Positions 1 to 6,495 of a stretch of 9,774 nt of DNA are shown here, in pieces. Within the stretch, counting starts at the first letter, position 1; the number at the start of each line of letters is the position of its first letter. The notes below the pieces were generated by a model, which made no database searches, was not told where the DNA came from, and saw only the letters and a program-made list of their open reading frames with translations. The translations under genes were made by a program, and so were the position numbers. The stretch is from Bacteroidales bacterium (GTDB lineage Bacteria; Bacteroidota; Bacteroidia; Bacteroidales; UBA10428): contig JAFGOZ010000476.1 in assembly GCA_016926235.1 (NCBI GenBank), positions 1-9,774 of the forward strand, in the 5' to 3' direction.

Positions 1-1
1 C

Positions 2-628
2 GATTTTGCCATGACCTCTTTTCTGACTACCGGTGGTATGCGTGGTCATTCTAAAAAGAAGCTGGCCAAGTTTTATCCCCGCAGCTTTAATATGGGAATT
101 CATCATAGAATCTATGAAACTCTGGGCGGCATGGGCACACTCCGGCACGGACAGGATCTGGAATTCAGTCGCCGGATTGTAGCCAGCGGCGCTAAAGTAA
201 TATCCATTCCCGGAGCAATTGTTTATCATAAACGCCGGACCAGCCTCCGAAAGTTCTTTCGTCAAATTTTCAACTGGGGTGTAGCCAGAATTAATTTAAC
301 TTTGATCGATAACGCCATCCTTGAACCGCTTCATTTCATTCCTGCCATTGGCACAACTGGATATTTGCTGGCGCTGTTGCTATCTCCTCTGAATCACTAC
401 ATTTTCTATCTCTGGTTATTTGGTACGACCATAGCGATTGGATTATTGATGGTAATATTTTTCACTGCGCTGAAACGCTATAAAGATCTTCGGGCAGCAT
501 TGCTGGCTCCTATCGTTTCACTGACCCAGATTTTTGCCTATGGATTTGGGTTCAGCACCGGCTTTTGGAAACGCATCATTTTAAAAAATAATGAATATAC
601 AGGCTTTGTAAAGAAATATTATAAATGA
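2..628 (+). CDS. Glycosyltransferase family 2, C-terminal part (5' end outside window)
   Basis: The open frame runs in from the left edge (codons Asp-Phe-Ala precede the first Met at 11), so this is the C-terminal part of a longer protein and the ATG at 11 is probably internal. Visible GT2 features, numbered from that Met: FYPRSFNMGIHHRIYE at about 21-36, GQDLEFSRRI at about 47-56 (the acidic acceptor-side motif, usually ED, here QDLE), and VYHKRRTSLRKFF at about 71-83 followed by RQIFNWGVARI, which sits where membrane GT2 enzymes carry a Q/R..RW-like element. Two to three hydrophobic stretches follow (about 108-128, 130-153 and 160-180) before a basic C-terminus. The expected role is transfer of a sugar from a nucleotide-sugar to a lipid-linked or membrane acceptor on the cytoplasmic face. 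The donor binding half (DxD) is not in the window. It overlaps the next gene by 4 bases (ATGA). It is GC-richer than the genes that follow. The family call is confident; the substrate is unknown. Confidence 0.88.
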   Translation, partial: DFAMTSFLTTGGMRGHSKKKLAKFYPRSFNMGIHHRIYETLGGMGTLRHGQDLEFSRRIVASGAKVISIPGAIVYHKRRTSLRKFFRQIFNWGVARINLTLIDNAILEPLHFIPAIGTTGYLLALLLSPLNHYIFYLWLFGTTIAIGLLMVIFFTALKRYKDLRAALLAPIVSLTQIFAYGFGFSTGFWKRIILKNNEYTGFVKKYYK

Positions 629-1398
629 CTGAAGTAATCGAAAGACATTTACGCTCGTATTATGAGCAATACTGGTACGCCAAGAATGTTATTGAAAAAT
701 TTTTATGTATCTCTAACACCAAATCGTTGTCGATTTGTGAAGTTGGACCGGCCGAAGGCGGTGCACTTAAATATTTATCTGAAAAAGGTCACCAATGTTA
801 CGGAATCGAATTTTCAGAAGTTCGTTATAATAATTCAAAAGTTTTAAATGATAAAAAAGAAATCTGTTTTCTTTATGGTGACATAACTAAACCAAGCACT
901 TATATTAATCAAATTGATTCAACTATTGATATTATTATCTGCCGGGACGTTATTGAACATATCGACACTGATCACAAATGTGCTGCTCTTCAGAATATGT
1001 CAGATTTACTAAAACCGGGTGCGAAAATGTTTATTTCTTTTCCACCTAAATATTCACCCTATGCTGGACACCAGCAAGTTGCTCCGAAAAAACTTATTAA
1101 GTTGCCGTATTTACATCTATTACCAGATCGTCTATATGGCTGGTACCTATCAAAAATGGGAATGCCGGTTTCTTCAAAAAGCGGACTTTTGGATACGAAA
1201 CATAAACGCTTATCTATTAGTGACTTTGAAAAAATGGTTTCATATTTGAACCTAAATATACAAAAACGAGAATTGTATCTGATTCGGCCTTGTTACGAAT
1301 CAAGATTCCACCTGCGGAGAATGAAAGCGCCTTTCAGCAAAAATAAAGTACTAAGAGAATTTGTTACTTTGGGGGCATTATATTGTCTCAGCAAGTAA
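625..1398 (+). CDS. Class I SAM-dependent methyltransferase
   Basis: A 257-residue protein of the methyltransferase 11/23 type. Motif I for SAM binding is CEVGPAEGG at 38-46. The acidic residue that normally binds the ribose hydroxyls is Glu62 in GIEFS. GDIT at 85-88 matches the motif that contacts the adenine. CRDVIEHI at 106-113 is the typical post-motif II strand and helix, and LLKPGAKMFISFPP at 128-141 is motif III. The segment FPPKYSPYAGHQQ (139-151) is typical of methyltransferases found in polysaccharide loci. The C-terminal 100 residues are basic and probably form an acceptor-binding lid. The ATG start overlaps the stop of the upstream glycosyltransferase (ATGA), which suggests translational coupling; no clear Shine-Dalgarno is visible. 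The likely role is O-methylation of a sugar or of a glycolipid intermediate; the acceptor cannot be read from the sequence. It is clearly AT-richer than the gene before it. Confidence 0.88.
   Translation: MTEVIERHLRSYYEQYWYAKNVIEKFLCISNTKSLSICEVGPAEGGALKYLSEKGHQCYGIEFSEVRYNNSKVLNDKKEICFLYGDITKPSTYINQIDSTIDIIICRDVIEHIDTDHKCAALQNMSDLLKPGAKMFISFPPKYSPYAGHQQVAPKKLIKLPYLHLLPDRLYGWYLSKMGMPVSSKSGLLDTKHKRLSISDFEKMVSYLNLNIQKRELYLIRPCYESRFHLRRMKAPFSKNKVLREFVTLGALYCLSK
1371..1375 (+). promoter_or_regulatory. Putative ribosome binding site for the TTG-started GT4 gene
   Basis: A run of five G lies inside the end of the methyltransferase gene, 7 bases before TTG 1383. No ATG or GTG is available near the conserved N-terminal motif KRVLFITYYWPP, so this G-run supports the TTG as the start. 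The match to a Shine-Dalgarno core is only partial (GGGGG rather than GGAGG). Confidence 0.4.
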
Positions 1399-2699
1399 AG
1401 CGGGTTCTGTTTATTACTTACTATTGGCCACCATCGGGTAAAGCTTCCCTTCACTGGCCATTGAATATTACCCGGCATTTACCAGAATTCGGTTGGGAGC
1501 CAATTATCCTCACTGTCGAAAATGAGTCTTTCACAGATAAAGATGAAAATCTGCTCAAAGAAGTTCGACCGGATATGATGGTAATCAAAACACGGGCATT
1601 TGAGGTTTTCAATCTATACCGACGCTTCATTGGAAAGAAAAAACATGATACTCTCTCAGTTTCCGAAACAATGTCTACGGAAAACCAAGGTTTCCGGCAT
1701 CGTCTTTCGCTCTGGATTCGTATGAATATTTTTGTGCCCGACGCCCGGATTGGCTGGTATTTCAATGCAGTCAGAGGTGGCAGGCGATTAATAAAGTCCC
1801 TTAAAAAAATAACAAATAGTGCTCGACCTATTCAAGCAATCATCTCAATTGGAACGCCTCACAGTACACACCTGATCGGAAAACGTTTGAGTAAAATATT
1901 CGGTATTCCCCATCTACCTTTTTTTAGTGATCCCTGGACTTCTATTTCGTATTATAAATATTTCAAACGCAATTCCCTGGCAGAAAAACTCGATCAATAT
2001 TATGAAAAATCCGTTCTGGAAAATGCCCGAAAAACTATTTTTGTCACTCAAAATACTTGTAATGAATATATCAAAAAATATCCCTTTTTAAAGGGACGAA
2101 CCGATGTCCTTTACTGGGGATATAATGAGGATGCCTTTTCCGGTCTGGACCAATATTCAACTAAACCAAAAGATACTGAGATACTTTTACACGCCGGAAA
2201 TCTCTTTGACTATCAGAATCCCGTCAATTTTTGGCAAACAATTCGAAAACGAATTGAGTCCGGCAAAAAAATAATGTTGAAATTCACTGGAACTGTCGGT
2301 TTAGGAATTATTAAATCCATCAAGGAAAATAATTTGTCTGACTATTGCGAATATCTGGGATTTCTCCCTTACCCTCAACTGATAAAAGAGCTCCAGGCAG
2401 CGAACTATCTTCTGGTTTGCCCATATGACAGTCGCCATGTCCCAGGTAAGTTATTTGAATATCTCAGAATTGGTAAACCAATAATTGCCTTTTGTGATGA
2501 CAACTCCGAAATAAGAGACATTCTTGATGAAACGAGGGCCGGTATGTTGTTTCCATACGATTCTTTTGGTTCAGAATTTTTTGACCGATTGCCTGAGTTC
2601 AATCCCGATTTTAGCAAAGTAAAACAGTATGATCGGTACAACATTTCAGACGATTTATCAAAAATACTTGATAATATATTTAGCGAAAATATCTTATAA
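1383..2699 (+). CDS. GT4-like glycosyltransferase (GT-B fold)
   Basis: A 438-residue protein with the two-domain GT-B layout. The N-terminal domain opens with KRVLFITYYWPPSGKASLHW (6-25). Relatives usually read PPxGGxGVQR here, so the glycine-rich loop is altered. SIGTPHSTHLIG (155-166) and FFSDPWTS (180-187, compare the family's DFRDPWT) are typical of this group. The nucleotide-sugar binding domain shows HAGNLFDYQNP (270-280), EYLGFLPYPQLIKELQAA (323-340) and VPGKLFEYLRIGKPIIAF (353-370). The conserved second Glu of the EX7E motif is Glu359, but the first position is Arg351. The start is TTG at 1383: the frame has no nearby ATG or GTG, and the conserved N-terminus begins six residues in. 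It overlaps the methyltransferase by 16 bases. The role is addition of a sugar to a lipid-linked glycan in the cytoplasm; donor and linkage are unknown. Confidence 0.87.
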   Translation: MSQQVKRVLFITYYWPPSGKASLHWPLNITRHLPEFGWEPIILTVENESFTDKDENLLKEVRPDMMVIKTRAFEVFNLYRRFIGKKKHDTLSVSETMSTENQGFRHRLSLWIRMNIFVPDARIGWYFNAVRGGRRLIKSLKKITNSARPIQAIISIGTPHSTHLIGKRLSKIFGIPHLPFFSDPWTSISYYKYFKRNSLAEKLDQYYEKSVLENARKTIFVTQNTCNEYIKKYPFLKGRTDVLYWGYNEDAFSGLDQYSTKPKDTEILLHAGNLFDYQNPVNFWQTIRKRIESGKKIMLKFTGTVGLGIIKSIKENNLSDYCEYLGFLPYPQLIKELQAANYLLVCPYDSRHVPGKLFEYLRIGKPIIAFCDDNSEIRDILDETRAGMLFPYDSFGSEFFDRLPEFNPDFSKVKQYDRYNISDDLSKILDNIFSENIL

Positions 2700-2745
2700 T
2701 TTTATTGGATGATGGTGTTGATTGAATAAATTAGCAACAGTAATC

Positions 2746-2778
2746 ATGAACCTGAAAAGCAATAATACCATTGACTAA
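2746..2778 (+). other. Ten-codon ORF overlapping the flippase start
   Basis: ATG at 2746 opens a 10-residue frame (MNLKSNNTID, then TAA) in the 71-base gap between the GT4 gene and the flippase. Its stop lies inside the first codons of the flippase, in a different frame. There is no convincing ribosome binding site. It could be chance, a short leader whose translation couples to the flippase, or a remnant of the original ATG start separated by a frameshift. I list it only because this gap is one of two places where the tight gene packing breaks. Confidence 0.15.
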
Positions 2779-4096
2779 TTCTGAAATAGTAAATACCAAA
2801 ATAAACTTCCGCGGGGAAACATTTAAAAAATTCTTTTTTAATACTTCGTGGTTATTTACGGAAAAAATCCTAAAACTACTGATCAATTTTATTGTCGGAG
2901 TGTATGTTGTCCGCTACCTTGGCCTCGTTCGCAACGGGATGCTTGCATACGCCCTGAGTGTCATTGGGATTTTATCCGCAATAACAACTATCGGACTGGG
3001 CGATATTATTGTTCGGGAATTATTGGCTGACACAAAAAACCGGGACAAAATTTTAGGCACCTCGTTTATATTAAAATTTACGTCAGCCACCATTATTTAC
3101 ATTTTGATCGCTATTTATTACTTCTATAACCGGGATGTTCAAAATCTTTTATTATTAATCATCGCCACTTCGATTATTTTCAAACCCTTCGAAGTCATTG
3201 AATCATATTTTAAATCTCAGGTTCAATCCAAATACCCAGTTCTGATAAAAACCATTAGTGTTATTATTACAGACTGTGGAAAAATTCTTCTGATCCTGTT
3301 TCAAATGCCATTGATTTATTTCGGAGCACTCGCTTTTGCGGAGATATTCTTGGCAGCTGTCGGTTTTTTAATAATATTCAAAAGTCAAAAATTAAGTATT
3401 ATTCAATGGCGATTTAACTGGGATATTGCAAAGTCACTACTCAAAGATTCATGGCCGCTGATGTTCTCATCACTCGCTGTGACCATTTATATGAAAGTCG
3501 ATAAAATTATTCTGAAAGAGATGCTTGGAGATGCATCTGTTGGTCTATATGACGCGGCCGTACGGCTATGTGAGGGTTGGTATTTTATTCCAGTGGCGAT
3601 TTCATCGTCGTTATTTCCGGCAATTATCAGTGCTAAAAAAATGAGTAAGCAGCTCTATTATACCCGGCTGCAAAAACTTTACGATTTATTGGCCTGGATT
3701 TCAATTTTGATTGCAATCCCGATTTCGTTGTTTTCACGACAAATTATCCATTTTTTGTACGGTGCTGATTTTGTTGAAGCCTCAGTGGTTTTATCAATCT
3801 ATATCTGGGCAGGTGTGCCAGTATTTCTCGGAACAGCGAATAGTCAGTATTTGATTGCAGAGAATTACACAAGTATCTCGTTAATACGGACAATCACTGG
3901 AATGGTATTGAATATAATTTTAAATATCATTCTCATACCTCATTTGGGAATTGTCGGTGCTGCCATAGCGACAGTCATTTCCTATCTTATGGCTACTTTT
4001 TTCATTGTATTCATTCCAAAAACACGAAAACAGATCAATATGATGATCAAATCAATTTTGTTTATTGACCTTTTTCATATAAAGATTAAAAAATGA
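2771..4096 (+). CDS. Wzx-type polysaccharide flippase (MOP superfamily)
   Basis: A 441-residue multispanning membrane protein, the usual length for Wzx/RfbX-type lipid-linked oligosaccharide flippases. The N-terminal signature VGVYVVRYLGLVRNGMLAYA (42-61) and LGDIIVREL (76-84) match the Polysacc_synt family. The central signature DSWPLMFSSLAVTIYMKVDK (226-245) followed by MLGDASVGLYDAAVRLCEGW (251-270) and YFIP is diagnostic. I see about 12 hydrophobic segments, with a conserved C-terminal LGIVGAAIATVISY (392-405). It should move the undecaprenyl-linked repeat unit from the cytoplasmic to the periplasmic leaflet. The start is TTG at 2771: an in-frame stop lies at 2753-2755, the first in-frame ATG (Met57) would remove the first membrane helix, and homology extends close to the TTG. 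It overlaps the next gene by 4 bases (ATGA). The presence of a flippase argues for a Wzx-dependent rather than an ABC-transporter pathway. Confidence 0.93.
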   Translation: MTNSEIVNTKINFRGETFKKFFFNTSWLFTEKILKLLINFIVGVYVVRYLGLVRNGMLAYALSVIGILSAITTIGLGDIIVRELLADTKNRDKILGTSFILKFTSATIIYILIAIYYFYNRDVQNLLLLIIATSIIFKPFEVIESYFKSQVQSKYPVLIKTISVIITDCGKILLILFQMPLIYFGALAFAEIFLAAVGFLIIFKSQKLSIIQWRFNWDIAKSLLKDSWPLMFSSLAVTIYMKVDKIILKEMLGDASVGLYDAAVRLCEGWYFIPVAISSSLFPAIISAKKMSKQLYYTRLQKLYDLLAWISILIAIPISLFSRQIIHFLYGADFVEASVVLSIYIWAGVPVFLGTANSQYLIAENYTSISLIRTITGMVLNIILNIILIPHLGIVGAAIATVISYLMATFFIVFIPKTRKQINMMIKSILFIDLFHIKIKK

Positions 4097-4743
4097 TTGA
4101 AAAAATAATTATAATTTTAAGATTAATATTTCGACCTCGTAATCTGAGAACCCTTATATCACTTCGACATCGTGGTTATCTGGTCGATATTGGCTGGTTT
4201 AATAGTGCCGACAAAAAGATGCCCATCGATAAAAAGGGGCAGCCTATACCCTGGTACTCCTATCCGTTCCTGAATTTTATCGAGTCGCGTTTATCAAAAC
4301 AACTGGCTATTTTTGAATATGGTTCAGGAAATTCCACGATTTGGCTAGCTGCTCGTGTAGGAAATGTCAAGGCAGTTGAACATAATTCACTCTGGTTTAA
4401 TAAAATTTCCCCTCGATTACCGAATAATGTTGAGATTATTTATCGGGAAGATGGCTCTACAAAGGATTATTGTCGAGAAATATTGAATTCAAATACTTTT
4501 TACGATATTATCATTGTTGATGGTGTTGATAGAAACTGTTGTCTGAAATTATCTTTGGAAAAATTGAAAAAGGACGGTGTCATTATATTAGATAATTCTG
4601 AACGCCCCGAATATCAGGAAGGTGTTTCAAATATTCTGTCAAAAGGATTTAAAAAGTTAGACTTTTCCGGAATGGGAGCAATTGCTAATTCTTTAACTTG
4701 TACAACAATATTCTACAGGGAAAATAACTGTTTACGTATCTAA
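4093..4743 (+). CDS. Rossmann-fold SAM methyltransferase-like protein
   Basis: A 216-residue soluble protein with a class I methyltransferase core. FEYGSGNSTIWLA (74-86) is motif I, VEHN (95-98) the second strand with its acidic residue, REDGS (118-122) fits motif II, and YDIIIVDGVDR (137-147) with DGVIILDNSE (161-170) forms strands 4 and 5. The preceding region RGYLVDIGWFNS (27-38) and PIPWYSYPF (51-59) is characteristic of a small family, usually annotated as hypothetical or methyltransferase, that occurs in glycan loci and near FkbM genes. FSGMGAI (191-197) near the C-terminus is also typical. The first 15 residues are hydrophobic and basic and could bind the membrane. The ATG start overlaps the flippase stop (ATGA), indicating tight coupling. 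The methyl acceptor is unknown, and catalysis itself is inferred from the fold only. Confidence 0.72.
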   Translation: MIEKIIIILRLIFRPRNLRTLISLRHRGYLVDIGWFNSADKKMPIDKKGQPIPWYSYPFLNFIESRLSKQLAIFEYGSGNSTIWLAARVGNVKAVEHNSLWFNKISPRLPNNVEIIYREDGSTKDYCREILNSNTFYDIIIVDGVDRNCCLKLSLEKLKKDGVIILDNSERPEYQEGVSNILSKGFKKLDFSGMGAIANSLTCTTIFYRENNCLRI

Positions 4744-4763
4744 TTTGAAAAAATTTAGGTGAA

Positions 4764-5672
4764 ATGAATCAATTAAATAAAAATCAATATGCTCCAGTCG
4801 TCCTGTTTGTTTATAACAGACTCGAACATGTCAAAGAAACCTTAAATTCCTTACTGGAAAATGAGTTGTCTATAGAATCCGAATTATTCATCTATTCTGA
4901 TGGACCGAAAAACGACATCGATTTATTAAAAGTCAAAAGCGTTCGTAAATACCTAGAGACTATTTCCGGTTTTAAAACAATTCAAATCATTGAAAAAAAG
5001 ATAAATAACGGTTTGGCCAATTCGGTAATTACCGGCGTATCGGAGGTTCTGCAAAAATATCCAAAAGTTATTGTGGTTGAAGATGATCTCCAGGTATCAC
5101 CGGATTTTCTATCTTTTATGAATTCTGCCCTGGATTTTTATGCTGATAGTCCAGAAATATTTTCTATTTCCGGATATAATTTCCCGATTAAAATACCGGC
5201 TAATTATAAAAACGATGTTTATCTTTCTTATCGGGCTTCATCATGGGGTTGGGCAACCTGGTGTGACCGCTGGGATAAAGCCGATTGGGAAGTCAAAGAT
5301 TATCAGGAATTCAAAAAAGACCGAACTGCTCAACATCTGTTCAACCGTGGTGGAGAGGATTTGACACCCATGCTTCACAAACAGATGAAGGGAATCATAG
5401 ATTCCTGGGCAATCCGCTGGGCATACAGTCATTATAAAAATAACTCGTATTGCTTATATCCGAATAGATCATTTGTCAATAATATCGGGATGGATAATTC
5501 CGGAAAGCACGCCAAGAAATCTGAGCGATATATTTCTAATTTAGCAGTATCTTTTGATAATAAAATATTTAAAATACATCTTAAAATTAATGATGATATA
5601 ATGATACAATTAAGAATGTTTTTTCAACAATCATTCTACCGGAAAATATTGAATTTTATAATGGGATATTAG
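4764..5672 (+). CDS. GT-A glycosyltransferase, 'HlpA-like'/GNT-I-like family
   Basis: A 302-residue protein with a GT-A nucleotide-sugar transferase fold. APVVLFVYNRLEHVKETLNS (10-29) is the first strand and helix, LFIYSDGPKN (41-50) the second, and NNGLANSVITGV (81-92) precedes the metal-binding motif VVEDDLQVSPDF (104-115), where EDD (106-108) replaces the usual DxD. SSWGWATWCDRWD (159-171), DSWAIRWAYSHY (213-224) and PNRSFVNNIGMDNSG (233-247) are hallmarks of a bacterial group distantly like GNT-I (GT13). Database entries of this type are sometimes called 'hemolytic protein HlpA-like'; I see nothing suggesting hemolysis. The likely role is transfer of a sugar to the growing glycan. The start ATG has AGGTGA (4757-4762) directly before it, with a spacer of only one base, shorter than usual. 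It begins 20 bases after the previous gene, and its stop overlaps the next GTG by one base. Confidence 0.83.
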   Translation: MNQLNKNQYAPVVLFVYNRLEHVKETLNSLLENELSIESELFIYSDGPKNDIDLLKVKSVRKYLETISGFKTIQIIEKKINNGLANSVITGVSEVLQKYPKVIVVEDDLQVSPDFLSFMNSALDFYADSPEIFSISGYNFPIKIPANYKNDVYLSYRASSWGWATWCDRWDKADWEVKDYQEFKKDRTAQHLFNRGGEDLTPMLHKQMKGIIDSWAIRWAYSHYKNNSYCLYPNRSFVNNIGMDNSGKHAKKSERYISNLAVSFDNKIFKIHLKINDDIMIQLRMFFQQSFYRKILNFIMGY

Positions 5673-6481
5673 TGAAGTTATTTATTCAAATTACCGCGAA
5701 AAACCTATTCAAGTTTTTGACCAATTCCAATTACCGGAAATATCTCCGACTGGCATTGTTTTATGGTGACAGGCCCAGATATCATCAATATAGAATTAAG
5801 TTTTCAAAGGTCAAATTTGATGTACCGGATTGTCGCTCGTTTATCCCGCAGTATAAAGATATATTTGTCGATGAGGATTATAAATTTGAAGCCAACTCAG
5901 ATAAACCGCTCATCTATGATTGCGGTGCGAATATTGGCATGAGCGTATTTTATTTTTCCAAATTGTACAGAGGAGCGACGATTAAAGCATTTGAGGCCAA
6001 TCCGCTGATTTCATCGATATTAGAAACAAATATCGCGCGGAATAATATCGGAAATGTGGAAGTCATCAACAAAGCCGTCTGGATAGATGATAATGGTGTA
6101 GATTTTTCAATGGACATGGCTGATGCAAGTTCAATATTCACGAATGGAAATAAGGAGAAAATTGAATCTGTCAGACTCAGAGATTTAATTGCCCGGGAAG
6201 ATAAAATTGACTTATTAAAAATGGACATTGAGGGAGCAGAGACTGAAGTTATTAAAGACTGTATTCCGGTTCTAAACAAAATTGACAAACTGTTTATTGA
6301 GTATCATACTTTCAATAATCAACCGCAAAAACTTAGTGTAATTCTGAGTATCCTGGAAAAAAATGGTTTCCGATATTTTCTTGAAAATGTCAATGATCGG
6401 AAATGCCCATTTATAAATACAAAGTCGGATAATAATGCCAGTATGGATACACAATTTAACATTTATGCTTATAGGATTTAA
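5672..6481 (+). CDS. FkbM family methyltransferase
   Basis: A 269-residue protein with all FkbM (Methyltransf_21) landmarks. IYDCGANIGMSVFYF (81-95) is the SAM-binding motif I, KAFEANPL (105-112) carries the acidic residue that binds the ribose (Glu108), NVEVINKAV (128-136) the third strand, and the diagnostic VRLRDLI (167-173) plus DLLKMDIEGAE (180-190) follow; FIEYH (208-212) completes the core. About 60 residues precede motif I. The start is GTG at 5672, in a TAGTG junction where the previous stop and this start share one base. A GGG at 5663-5665 lies six bases upstream and fits a weak ribosome binding site. FkbM proteins O-methylate diverse substrates: the founding member acts in FK506/rapamycin synthesis, and many members sit in polysaccharide loci. 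Here methylation of a sugar residue is the most reasonable guess. Confidence 0.9.
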   Translation: MKLFIQITAKNLFKFLTNSNYRKYLRLALFYGDRPRYHQYRIKFSKVKFDVPDCRSFIPQYKDIFVDEDYKFEANSDKPLIYDCGANIGMSVFYFSKLYRGATIKAFEANPLISSILETNIARNNIGNVEVINKAVWIDDNGVDFSMDMADASSIFTNGNKEKIESVRLRDLIAREDKIDLLKMDIEGAETEVIKDCIPVLNKIDKLFIEYHTFNNQPQKLSVILSILEKNGFRYFLENVNDRKCPFINTKSDNNASMDTQFNIYAYRI

Positions 6482-6495
6482 GGTGTTAATTAATT

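Noticed and set aside
11..628. First gene as a complete small protein starting at ATG 11
   Set aside because: The frame is open to the left edge, and the visible motifs correspond to the second half of a GT2 enzyme, so the gene starts upstream of the window.
1451..1765. 104-residue open frame on the - strand inside the GT4-like gene
   Set aside because: It lies wholly antisense to a gene with clear family motifs, shows no recognisable domain, and fits a shadow frame.
5950..6288. 112-residue open frame on the - strand inside the first FkbM gene
   Set aside because: Antisense to the strongest FkbM motifs; the composition looks like a mirrored coding frame, and no ribosome binding site or partner gene supports it.
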